Part shown: piece by piece, positions 8,950-19,255 of the stretch | How the letters are laid out: each line of letters starts with the position of its first letter | Position numbering within the stretch: the stretch's first letter is position 1 | Assembly (NCBI RefSeq): GCF_004193775.1 | Contig: NC_041019.1 | Coordinates: 31,232,034 to 31,296,033 of the forward strand | DNA length: 64,000 nucleotides | Origin: Glycine soja | Lineage: Eukaryota; Streptophyta; Magnoliopsida; Fabales; Fabaceae | Reading direction: 5' to 3' | Notes under the pieces: generated by a model | Databases searched by the model: none | Told to the model about the DNA's origin: nothing | Seen by the model: only the letters and a program-made list of their open reading frames with translations | Translations under genes and position numbers: made by a program

Positions 8950-11507
8950 ATGGATAATGAAGAGGGCGTGCAGGAACAGATGAAGGCCGATCTATCGGCT
9001 TTAAAAGATCAAATGGCTTCCATCTCGGAGGTCATGTTAAAACTCCAAAAAACTATAGAGGATAAAGCCACGGCAACCGCCTCCAGTACAGTTAGGGAAG
9101 CGGAGCCGGTGCTGCAACCCACCTTAAATCCGGGCCGAGACAGAAATACGACAGTGTTTGGTCGAAGGTATAGCCCGCAAGCTTATCCTTATGGCTTGCC
9201 TCCGGACTTCACTCCCCGTGCCACCCCGGAAGATTTAAGCCAAGCCCCTACTTTCGAGGGGCAACTCCCACCTTATGACGACTATCCTGGGCAAGACGAT
9301 GAGGAAGGACATACCCATCTCGGTCCCCTGCTCCACCTCAAAGATCCGTCCCCCCATGAACTACCCCAACCAAACATAGTCCGCCATATCCCGATTTCAC
9401 CCACACCCGTAAAAGAATCTGTTCCCTTCGTGAGAGATAAGGGAAAGATTGAGGCGCTTGAAGAGAGGTTGAGAGAAGTCGAGGGCCTCGGCAATTACCC
9501 ATTCTCGGATCTAGCGGACTTATGTCTCGTACCCAATATCGTCATTCCTCCCAAATTCAAAGTACCGGACTTTCATAAATACAAAGGGACGACATGTCTG
9601 AAAGGGCATCTTCAGATGTATTGCTGAAAAATGGGGGCGTATTCTGCAGAAGAAAAGTTGTTGGTCCATTTCTTTCAAGACAGCTTGGCCGGAGCAGTTG
9701 TAGCATGGTATACCAACCTGGAAGCTTCCTAGATCCGATCATGGAAGGACTTGGCAACTGCTTTCATTAGGCAGTACCAGTACAATACGGATATGGCTCC
9801 CGATCGGAACCAGCTTTAGAGTATGACTAAGCGAGAGCATGAGTCCATTAAGGAATATGCCCAAAGATGGAGAGATCTTGCAGCCCAAGTCGTACCGCCC
9901 ATGACGGAAAGGGAGATGATCACAATTATGGTAGATACGTTACCCACGTTCTACTATGAAAAGCTGATAGGCTACATGCCAGCTAACTTTGCGGATCTCG
10001 TCTTCGCCGGAGAAAGGATTGAATCCGGACTACGAAAAGGCAAGTTCGAATATGCTTCCAATGTGGCCCCCAACAACAACAGAAGAGCCCCAGTAGTGGG
10101 CGCGAGGAAAAAGGAAGGAGACGCCCACGCAGTCACCACCGCCCCGACGTGGATGAAAGCACCCCAAAATATCCAAAGCTCATACCAGCCCAATCCCCCA
10201 AATTTTTTAATCCGAGCCGGGAATTCCCTCCCGACTCAAGTAAAAGGACCACCCGCAGCAGAAAGAGCGCCGGCCCAACGCACAGCTCCGGCCGCTCCTG
10301 GCCAGTTAATAATACAGCCCCCGGCGCGAGCTATAAATATGCATAGCACCCGCCCCCAAAAGATAACTTCTCTCCTATTCCCATGGCATACTCCGAGTTA
10401 TGGCCTTCATTATTGGAGAATCATTTGGTGGTGGCCATACCCGGGAAGGTCCTCCAGCCACCCTACCCCAAGTGGTATAACCCGGGTGCCAAGTGTGCAT
10501 ACAATAGTGGAGTTCCCGGACACAACATTGACTCCTGCCACCCGTTCAAATATAAGGTACAACACCTAATCAGTGCCGGTTGGCTATCGTTTCAAGAGGA
10601 AGGCCCAAATGTTAAAACTAATCCGCTAGCTAGTCATGGAGGGGCTAGCGTGAACGCCACCGAAGAGGATGGGCCATCACGGGCAAAGAGTTTAGGAGAG
10701 GTAGCTACTTCCAGACGCTTCATCTACCAATCGCTGCAAGCGGCGTGTATGGTCTCCCTTGGCGGAGGCGAAAGGGAAGAGTGTTTGTTTCACCTCGGGG
10801 AGTTGCATGACATGGAAACCTGTCCCGCGGTAGAAGAATTGCTTCAGCGGTTCATGGATTGCGGGCAGCTTGAAGTGTCCATAGGAGGGAGGGAAGAACC
10901 ACAAATTTTCATGCAGTCGGAAGAGAAGAAGGTTCCTCTAACCCCCAAGGCCCTAGTGATATGTTTTACTGGGAAAGGGACCGACTCCACACCCATGTAT
11001 CCCCAGAAAGCGCCCAAGCCGACGCCATTTGCATATCAAAGTAATAAGGCCGTTCCGTGGAAGTATACCCCTCCCGCGTTCAGTGAAAGAGTTGCGACCG
11101 AAGTTGACTCCCTGTCAGCTACGGTGACCAACATCACTGGCCTCAGTGGCATAACCCGCAGTGGTCGGGTGTTCGCCTCCCCTCACCCGGCGGAGTTGCC
11201 CTCCAAGGGAAAAGCGCCCATGATCCAAGAGCCCACAGACGTAGCCACCCCCTCGAAAGAAGTAGATCCTCCAGTAGTAAGAGGGGCCGAAAAGAAAGAG
11301 GGTCTTCAAGGAAAAACAGTGACTTTGGAAGAGGCCCATGAGTTCCTCCGCCTCATGCAACAAAGCGAGTTTAAGGTAATCGAGCAACTGAATAAAACTC
11401 CAGCAAGGATCTCTTTGCTTGAACTGCTCATAAATTCCGAGCCTCATCGCGCGCTGTTGATAAAGGTCCTTAACGATGCCCATGTAGCACATGATATCTC
11501 AGTGTAG
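8950..11507 (+). pseudogene. gag of element A, broken
   Basis: Gag builds the particle. It starts at ATG 8950 in frame 1 and carries a Retrotrans_gag domain at about 9640-10040 (AWYTNLEAS, SWKDLATAFIRQYQYN, EYAQRWRDLAAQVVPPM, VDTLPTFYYEKLIGYMP). Stops lie at 9625 (TGA), 9730 and 9817 (TAG). Near 10300 a base is missing relative to element C and six are added near 10350, shifting the reading to frame 3, which then stays open from 10383 to the TAG at 11505. A knuckle-like motif at 10491 (CAYNSGVPGHNIDSC) has Asn where element C and element H have His. Proline-rich linkers surround it. The frame continues into protease. Confidence 0.85.
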
Positions 11508-12484
11508 GGTTTCGAAGGCATCGTTAATCATATAACCACCAACAATTATATCGCGTTTGCGGAAGAAGAGATTCCCGTTGAGGGGAGAGGACACAACAAG
11601 GCTCTACATGTGTCGGTGAGATGTATGGACCATGTTGTCGCAAAGGTACTTATCGACAATGGATCAAGTTTGAATGTGATCCCGAAGACCACTTTGGAAA
11701 AGCTTCCTTTTAGTGCGTCACGTTTAAAACCGAGCTCGATGGTGGTGTGAGCCTTTGATGGTACTCGGTGGGAAGTGATGGGGGAAATCGACATTCCCAT
11801 TCAGATAGGCCCCCATACTTGCAATGTGGTGTTTCAAGTAATGGACATAAATCCCGCCTATAGCTGTCTCTTGGGGAGACCTTGGATTCATGCGCTGGGA
11901 GTGGTCCCTTCAACGTTTCACCAGAAATTGAAGTTTGCAGTGGGTGGACTTTTAGTGATAGTGTCGGGTGAAGAGGATATGTTAGTGAGCTGCCCCTCCT
12001 CCGCCCCATACATAGAAGCGGCAGAAGAATCATTGGAAATGGCTTTCCAATCATTCGAGGTGGTAAGCTGCGCCTTTGTGGAACCAAGTCCGTTGCTACC
12101 TTCTCTCTCCAACGCGGCCATAATGGTGGCGCGTGTTATGCTTAGGAACGGATTTGAGCACGGCATGGGTCTAGGAAAGGACGACCTCGGGAATGCCGAC
12201 GTGGTTGATATTAAGGGAAATCCATACAAATATGGATTAGGGTATGAACTCGGGATGCCGGGGAGGAGGAATGTGCCGTCAAGACTTCGGGCGGATAGGG
12301 TATGGCTCGGCCGTATTAGCCAGTGTTTCACCAGCGCTGGAATGGTGTTCGAGGAGGAGGTGGCTGCAATAGAAGAGGAGTTCCCTCAAGACCCACCAAA
12401 TTTCGTGCAACCGTGCCACCCCGATTCCCAAGTGGGGAACTGGCGCGTGATAAGCCAGTCAGAAGTCTATACCGCTGATTCAAT
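11508..12484 (+). pseudogene. Protease and G-patch segment of element A
   Basis: An aspartic protease that would cut the gag-pol polyprotein. The active-site motif is LIDNGSS with the Asp codon at 11655, and a second conserved block reads CLLGRPWIH (about 11865). A TGA at 11748 breaks the frame. After the protease lies a glycine-rich segment at about 12130-12250 (NGFEHGMGLGKDDLGN, YGLGYE) that fits a G-patch, a nucleic-acid-binding domain also known after retroviral proteases. The reading ends at a TAA at 12486, but that stop falls inside a predicted intron whose removal keeps the frame into RT. Protease is in the same frame as the second part of gag. Confidence 0.8.
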
Positions 12485-12636
12485 GTAATTAGAGCCTATA
12501 GATTTCCTTTCTCTTTTGTTTTGTGAAACCTACCTTATTAAATAAACAAAGAGATCTTGTTTCATATGTTCTTGCAGTTCCACCTTTTCTCATATCATTT
12601 TGCATGTTTTGGTTTCTTTTGTCTTGTTTGGTATAG
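12485..12636 (+). other. Predicted intron between protease and RT
   Basis: The donor GTAATT is at 12485 and the acceptor GGTATAG ends at 12636 after a T-rich stretch (TTTTGGTTTCTTTTGTC). The length is 152 bases. The protease frame (3) and RT frame (2) differ by exactly what removal of 152 bases corrects, and the only stop between the domains lies in the intron. Ogre elements are known for an intron at this place. Splicing itself is not shown here. Confidence 0.75.
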
Positions 12637-14251
12637 ATATGAGGGTCGATTCTTTGAGGATCCTAACAACGAGGGTTTGACAATCGATTTCGATCCAGAT
12701 ATAAGCCAAACGATAAACGCGGAAGAGGAAGAGGACGTCCTGTCACCAGAGTTGGAGAGATTGGTCGCTCAGGAAGAACGTGAAATGAAGCCTCACCAAG
12801 AAGAAACCGAATTGGTAAACTTGGGGACCACGGAGGAAAAGAAAGAAGTAAAGGTAGGTACCGGTATGACCGCGCCTATCCGCCAAGGCTTGATAACCCT
12901 TCTTGAAGAGTATCAAGATGTCTTTGCATGGTCATATCAAGACATGCCCGGTCTGGATTCCGACATTGTGCAGCATAAGTTGCCTTTGAACCCTGGGTCT
13001 TCCCCGGTTAAGCAAAAGTTACGAAGAATGAGACCCGAGATGTCTTTAAAAATTAAAGAAGAAGTAAGGAAGCAGTTTGATGTAGGTTTCTTAGCTGTGG
13101 TCCGGTACCTGGAGTGGGTGGCCAACATTGTCCCGGTCCCGGAAAAGGACGGCAAGGTTCGAATGTGTGTAGACTACCGGGACTTGAACCGAGCCAGTCC
13201 TAAAGACAATTTTCCCCTGCCACACATTGATATATTGGTGGATAATACAACCAAATTCGCCCTTTTCTCATTTATGGATGGTTTCTCGGGGTATAATCAA
13301 ATAAAGATGGCACCCGAAGATGTAGAGAAGACCACTTTCGTCACCCTATGGGGGACATTCTGCTATAAAGTGATGGCCTTCGGGCTGAAAAATGCTGGGG
13401 CAACCTATCAGCGTGCCATGTTGGTGTTGTTCCATGACATGATGCATAAGGAAATAGAGGTCTACGTAGATGACATGATTGCCAAGTCTCGGACTGAGGA
13501 CGAACACCTTGTCAATCTGCGTAAGCTGTTTGGAAGGTTGCGGAAATACCAACTAAAACTAAACCCAACCAAATGCACCTTCGGGGTAAAGTCGGGGAAG
13601 TTGCTAGGATTTATCGTAAGTCAGAAAGGGATAGAGATAGATCCCGAGAAAGTGAAGGCCATCCTTGAAATGCCGGAACCATGCACGGAGAAGAAGGTTC
13701 GGGGGTTCTTGGGCAGGTTAAATTATATCACGAGATTTATCTTGCAACTCACCTCTACCTGTGAGCCCATTTTCAAGCTATTACGTAAGAACTAGGCGGT
13801 CCTGTGGAACAGTGACTGCCAAGAGGCCTTCGAGAAGATCAAACAGAGTCTCGCAAACCCCCCAGTGCTCATGCCACCTGTAATAGGAAGACCTATTTTC
13901 CTGTACATGACTGTGTTGGACGAATCTATGGGGTGCGTGTTGGGTCAGCACGATGATTCTGGGAAAAAGGAGCAAGCCATGTACTATCTAAGCAAGAAGT
14001 TTACTGCATGTGAGATGAATTAATCAATGCTGGAAAGGACGTGTTGTGCTCTGGTATGGGCATCACATCTGCTTAGGCAGTACATGCTTAGTTATACCAC
14101 GTGGCTTATTTCCAAGATGGATCCCATGAAATACATCTTTGAGAAACCGGCCCTCACGGGACGAATCGCTAGGTGGTAGGTACTATTATCTGAATTCGAT
14201 ATCGTTTTCGTCACCCAAAAGGCGGTAAAGGGAAGTGCCTTAGCGGATTAT
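12637..14251 (+). pseudogene. Reverse transcriptase and RNase H of element A
   Basis: RT copies element RNA into DNA and the linked RNase H removes the RNA. RT motifs in order: CVDYRDLNRASPKDNFPLP (about 13166), FSFMDGFSGYNQI, MAFGLKNAGATYQR and the catalytic YVDD at 13463-13474, followed by LGFIVSQKGIEIDPEKV. The thumb/connection leads to an RNase H region at about 13800-14180 with YLSKKF. Stops at 13793 (TAG), 14021 (TAA) and 14177 (TAG) kill it. All pieces share frame 2 with the integrase, so there is no frameshift in pol. The ORF's upstream ATG at 12557-12600 lies in the predicted intron and is unlikely to be a real start. Confidence 0.88.
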
Positions 14252-14749
14252 TTGGCCCAGCAACCCCTCCAGGATTATCGGCCGATGCACCCTGAGTTCC
14301 CAGATGAAGATATCATGGCCCTGTTTGAAGAGAAGCGGACGCACGAGGACATAGACAAATGGATAGTTTGCTTCGATGGGGCATCTAACGCTTTGGGCCA
14401 CAGAGTAGGGGCAGTCCTTGTATCCCCGGATGATCAGTGTATTCCTTTCACGGCTAGGCTAGGGTTTGATTGTACCAACAATATGGCCGAGTACGAAGCA
14501 TGCGCCCTCGGGGTTCAGGCGGCCATTGATTTTGATGTAAAACTACTCAAGGTGTATGGAGACTCAGCTTTGGTGATACGCTAGTTGAAAGGAGAATGGG
14601 AAACTAGGGATCCGAAGTTGATACCCTATCAAACTCATATCTTGAGGTTAGCCAAGTACTTTGACGACATTTCTTTCCACCACATACCTCGGGAAGAGAA
14701 TCAAATGGCTGATGCATTAGCCACCCTGGCATCCATGTTTCAACTTGCC
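14252..14749 (+). pseudogene. Second RNase H domain of element A
   Basis: A second RNase H fold lies between RT-RNase H and integrase. The motifs are CFDGASNALG (first acidic residue, about 14370), NNMAEYEAC with the catalytic Glu, KVYGDSALV with a catalytic Asp, and ENQMADALATLAS near the end. This dual-RNase H order is a mark of the Tat lineage, in which a plant/archaeal-type RNase H was gained next to the ancestral one. A TAG at 14582 interrupts it just after the GDSALVIR block. Same frame as RT and integrase. Confidence 0.8.
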
Positions 14750-16087
14750 CCACACGGGGATCTTCCGTACATCGAATTCAAATCTCAAGGCAGGCCGGCA
14801 TATTGTTATGCAATAGAGGAAGAGCGGGATGGGAAACCGTGGTATTTCGACATCAAACAGTATGTCGAGAACAAAGAATACCCACCAGGGATTTCTGACA
14901 ATGACAAAAAGACGTTGAGGAGATTGGCTACTGGTTTCTTTGTAAGTGGTACCATCGTATACAAACGAAACCACGACATGACCCTCCTACGATGCGTAGA
15001 TGCCAAGGAGGCGAATTTCATGATTGAGGAAATCCACGAGGGTTCATTTGGAACACACGCCAATGGGCATGCTATGGCCAGAAAAATCCTTAGGGCTGGT
15101 TATTACTGGCTCACTATGGAAAGCGATTGCTGCGCTCATGTAAGGAAGTGTCATAAATGTCAGGCATACGCAGACAATGTCAATGTTCTGCCAAATCCTC
15201 TGAATGTTATGTCCGCTCCTTGGCCTTTTTCCATGTGGGGAATAGATGTCATTGGGGCCATCGAACCCAAAGCGTCGAATGGTCACCGCTTCATTCTTGT
15301 GGCGATAGATTACTTCACCAAATGGGTAGAAGCAGCTTCTTATACTAATGTCATGAGGAGTGTGGTAGTCAGATTCATCAAGAGGGAGCTGATTTGTCGA
15401 TACGGACTCCCTAGGAAGATCATTACTGACAATGGCACCAATCTGAACAACAAGATGATGCAGGAAATGTGCGAGGATTTCAAGATCCAGCATCATAACT
15501 CCACCCCTTATTGGCCAAAGATGAATGGGGCTGTTTAGGCTGCGAATAAAAATATTAAGAAGATTGTTCAGAAGATGACAGTGTCGTACAAATATTGGCA
15601 TGAGATGTTGCCTTTCGCCCTGCACGGATATAGAACCTCGGTACGAACTTCTACTGGGGCAACGCCGTATTCCTTGGTTTATGGGATGGAAGCAGTGCTC
15701 CCATTTGAGGTAGAGGTTCCTTCTCAGAGGATAATAGCGGAGTTAGGCCTAGAAGAGTCAAAATGGGCTCAAGCACGCTACGACCAACTTAACCTTATTG
15801 AAGGTAAGCGTTTGGCAGCCATGAGCCATGGGCGTCTGTATCAACGAAGGATAAAGAACGCATTCGACAAGAAGGTACGCCCGCGCAAGTTCAACGAGGG
15901 GGACCTCGTGCTGAAGAAAATGTCCCACGCTGTTAAAGATAATCGAGGCAAGTGGGCCCCGAATTATGAAGGAGTTTTCGTGGTGAAAAGAGCTTTTTCT
16001 GGGGGTGCTCTGATACTCACCCACATGGATGGTGAGGAGCTGCCCTTGCCCGTGAACTCCGATGTAATTAAACGATATTACGCTTGA
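14750..16087 (+). pseudogene. Integrase of element A, catalytic Glu codon is a stop
   Basis: Integrase inserts the DNA copy. The zinc-binding HHCC region is at about 15040-15165 (HEGSFGTHANGHAM, CHKC). The core has Asp codons at 15245 (WGIDVIG) and 15428 (ITDNGTN). The third catalytic position, Glu in the NGAVE motif of this lineage, is a TAG at 15536-15538, so a translated product would end exactly before it. After the stop the C-terminal part stays open (15539-16087): HGYRTSVRTSTGATPYSLVYG, then a GPY-like segment around KWAPNYEGVFVV, ending in VNSDVIKRYYA. The natural polyprotein end is the TGA at 16085. Confidence 0.88.
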
Positions 16088-16765
16088 AGTCTGGGGCAAT
16101 CGAGAGGACCGTTGCATGTTTTTATTTCTGAGTTTTTCTCGTTCTTCTTGGTTTCCTCTAGGGATTCCCATTCACTGTATTTGTCTCGTTTCTTTGAAAA
16201 GAAAAGATGGGCGAGGTTTCAGTCCTCCCTTTGGTTTCAAACCTTGTGTTTTAGTTTGTTATAACCTGAGCCCTCTTCGCTCGGTTCATGGGGTGCCCCA
16301 AATGTTTAATTAAAATTGAACCTAACCGACCTTCACTAGGAAAATCATCGTATTAGGAACATTCATGCATGCACATACACATGTATATCTTGTGGTAACA
16401 GGGGCAGAATCATCTTAGGACACGGTCAGATGTTGAGACAAGTTGACAGCGGAAGTCAACCAAGGTAAGACGATGACCGGTCATGATTGGCCACACATTG
16501 TTTGTCTCCTACTTGCAGGTACTTAGGGATGGGGGCAAATGGGGGATAGGGTCACGACCGACCGTCGTCTCTTCCCGGCACTAGACAAGCAGAGGACGTC
16601 GCTGCAAGGCAGCCCAGTATCCTTTGAATTCACAGTTTCTTTTTGTTTTAAATAAATAATCGACGCCTAATTCTAATTTAAGTGGGTTCAAGTAGGCAAA
16701 CGCTAACCCATAAGGGGAGGGGGAGGCGTGGTTAGCGTTTCCCCTTAAAAAAAAATGGCAGGTTA
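16088..16765 (+). other. Non-coding spacer after integrase, element A
   Basis: No supported coding region. The stretch has a T-rich first 100 bases, then a G/A-rich middle (around 16520-16620) and ends before a promoter-like module at 16766. The ORFs here (16116-16313, 16581-16811) have no recognisable features. Confidence 0.6.
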
Positions 16766-16826
16766 GCTCGCCTGGGCGAGCTGAGCTCGCCTGGGCGAGC
16801 AACCCCTGCACTTCAAAATATAAAAA
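16766..16826 (+). promoter_or_regulatory. Internal promoter-like module with two U3 palindromes
   Basis: GCTCGCCTGGGCGAGC, the palindrome that precedes the TATA box in the Ogre LTRs, occurs twice in tandem at 16766-16781 and 16785-16800. A TATA-like TATAAAAA follows at 16819-16826, and a C-rich tract and GAGAGGATTC stretch come next, as in the LTR leader. The module lies upstream of a predicted intron and the 3' ORF, so it could drive a separate transcript. Only sequence similarity supports this. Confidence 0.5.
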
Positions 16827-16974
16827 CGAGGGAGGGGAACGTTTTTATACCCAAAAACTCCCCCCCCCCCTCATTCAAAAGAGAGGATTCACGAAGGCTT
16901 GCGGTTTTTGCTCCCCCAAGTCACTTTTGGTTGCATTTTGCTTTCATTTTTGGTGTTATTACTCACTCCAACAA

Positions 16975-17992
16975 GTAAGTATTCAATCCTTGAGTTTTTA
17001 GCTTCCCATTGGTGTGTTTTCTTCATCTTTTGGTACTCTAAATTGTGAGAACGTGCTTATATTTGTGGGGCAGTTTTGGGTTGCTTTGATGCTTGATTTG
17101 TTGAGTTGAGGATTTGTGTGAGAAGGCCTTAGGCCTGTGTTGTTTTCTGAAGCAATGGGGCATGCCACATTGTCCCCATCCTCTTGCAATTTATGTCCAA
17201 ACTTGCGCCCACCAAGTGCTCGGTGAAATGCCCCAATGATATATGAATATGATTTTGTAAAATTGGGAGAGTGGGACTGTTTCTTATATGTAGGTACAAC
17301 ATAGGAGATTCAAAATAGGTGCCCAAATGCAATTCCAAGCTTAGGAACCCAAACTTGTAGCTTCAATGCAAGGAAACATGCTTATGGCTAGGAATCCAAA
17401 ATTTGGTAATTAGAAAAGCATGAATATTTGGGCTGCCCCATGTTTGATACTTTGCATAGAGGTAGCGTGGAAAACACCTTGCAATAGTGTGTATACATAG
17501 GTAAATATAAGGGGCATGAAATTCTTTGCAAAGGGTGAATGAATATTGAGGTCGCTTCCTAAATGAATGTATGATAGCACGAGATCCCCTTTTGAATGCA
17601 AGTATGTGCATAATGTAAATAGCTTGCCAATATGCATAAGTGTGAGTGAAACAATGAAAGTTTGTATGGTATATATATTTCGAGTGTGTGTAGGTAGTTT
17701 GTGATAGCAAATGTTTAGGACATAGTTAAGTGTAAATTTTGACGCAATGCCTTGAGCGTGAGAATGTGTGTTCTTTTCAAATGCATATATATGTATGACA
17801 ACTAGAATGTGTTGGATGGCCTCTATGTTGATATAAATAGTAGGATATTCTACACATACGCATGTGCATAAATGTGTTACTTTAAACGTGCGCATGAGTT
17901 CGTTCTAAACCGGAGGGATTAACATGACATTTATTTTGCGTTAAGATAAGCATTATCTTGTAAAACTAACTTCTAAATGTTTGTTCTCGCAG
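16975..17992 (+). other. Predicted intron before the 3' ORF of element A
   Basis: The donor GTAAGT at 16975 is a full consensus site. The acceptor TTGTTCTCGCAG ends at 17992, three bases before the ATG of the 3' ORF at 17996. The 1018 bases hold no coding region; they are T/G-rich with several ATATAT runs. Removal would place the promoter-like module and a short non-coding exon (about 16850-16974) directly before the ORF. Prediction only. Confidence 0.5.
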
Positions 17993-17995
17993 GAA

Positions 17996-19255
17996 ATGAC
18001 CCCGAGGAAGCTTGCTTCAAAGAGATCTAGGAAGGATAAAGCGGTTGAAGGAACCAGTTCCGCTCCCGAATATGACAGCCACCGTTTTAGGAGTGCTGAG
18101 CACCAGCAGCGCTACGAGGCCATCAAGGGATGGTCATTCCTCCGGAAGCGACGCGTCCAGCTCAGGGACGACGAGTATACCGACTTCCAGGAGGAGATAG
18201 TTCGCCGGCGGTGGGCATCACTGGTTACCCCCATGGCCAAGTTCGACCCAGACATAGTCCTCGAATTTTATGCTAATGCTTGGCCTACAGAGGAGGACGT
18301 GCGAGATATGCGATCCTGGGTGAGGGGTCAGTGGATCCCGTTCGATGCGGATGCTCTCAGCCAGTTCCTGGGATACCCTTTAGTGCTGGAAGAGGGCCAG
18401 GAATGCGAGTATGGCCAGAGGAGGAACCGGTCCGATGGGTTCAATGAGGAGGTCATCGCCCAGTTGCTATGTATACTGGGGCAGGATTTTGCCCGGACTG
18501 CTGCTGGAAGACGGGTGTGGATCATACGCACCAACATGACCACCCTGACTCAGATCTGGATGACTTTGCTGCTCAGCAACATCCAGCCCAGCGATCATAA
18601 TTCTGACCTCCCCCTGCCGAAGTGTCAGCTGGTGTACGCCATCCTGACACGGATGAGCATTCACGTGGCTCAGTTAATCGTTGATGCCATCTATCTATTT
18701 GCAGGTATGGCGCCTACAAGGCACCCTCTGGACCCGGATAAGTCCAACAGGGCCCTGGGATTTCCCGCTTTGATCACAAGACTCTGCCAGTCGTTCGGAG
18801 TCCCCGTCCCACCTAACAAGGTGATTCGGCCACCCATCACCCGAGCTTTCATTGAGAAGTATTGCACACAGAGACAGGCCCAGGGGGATGCTCCGCAGGC
18901 CGCAGACGCGCCGCCACCTCATCAGGCTGGCCCAGCTGGATCGTTTGATACGGAGCAGTATTTGTGGCATTTGGTTCGCCAGCAGGCGGCCAACCACCGG
19001 GCGCATGTACAGATTCATGATTGTCTTTACCAGTTGAGCCTCAGCCTGTAGAGCCAAGGTTTTACTTCTTATCCGTGCCCTACTCCGGACCAGTTCAGGG
19101 TAGAGGTCGCATGGCATGGAGATTGGCCTGAGGCCCGGGCAGGAGAGGCGTCAGCAGAGGCACCAGCAGAGGCTCCCGACGAGGCAGATAAGGCCCGCGA
19201 GGACGAGGAGATGACCGATTTACTTGATTTCTTAGGAGGGAGCGGGGCCACATGA
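17996..19255 (+). pseudogene. 3' ORF of element A (plant transposon-protein-like), one stop
   Basis: An ORF in the env-like position, after pol. The start is ATG 17996, right after a predicted splice acceptor; the open frame extends a few codons further upstream without ATG. It opens with a basic stretch (MTPRKLASKRSRKDK). The middle has blocks typical of an uncharacterised family annotated as putative plant transposon protein: FDPDIVLEFYANAWPTEE, SWVRGQWIPFDADALSQFLGYP, LPKCQLVYAILTRMSIHVAQ. The C-terminal part is Pro/Ala/Gln-rich. A TAG at 19049 interrupts it after about 351 codons, and the frame then stays open for 67 more codons, ending in an acidic LLDFL stretch before TGA at 19253. No transmembrane helix or signal peptide was noticed, so an envelope role is not supported. 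Function unknown. Confidence 0.65.

Noticed and set aside
12557..12636. ATG at 12557 as true start of RT
   Set aside because: The first 27 codons are Phe-rich, lie in the predicted intron and are not similar to pol; RT is reached by splicing from protease in this lineage.
17363..17895. Minus-strand ORFs of 115 and 161 codons
   Set aside because: They overlap each other, lie in the predicted intron before the 3' ORF and consist of low-complexity Tyr/His/Ile-rich translation of TG/TA-rich DNA.
17996..19255. Calling the 3' ORF an envelope protein
   Set aside because: Its position is env-like, but no signal peptide, transmembrane helix or furin-type site was noticed; the similarity is to an uncharacterised plant transposon-associated family.
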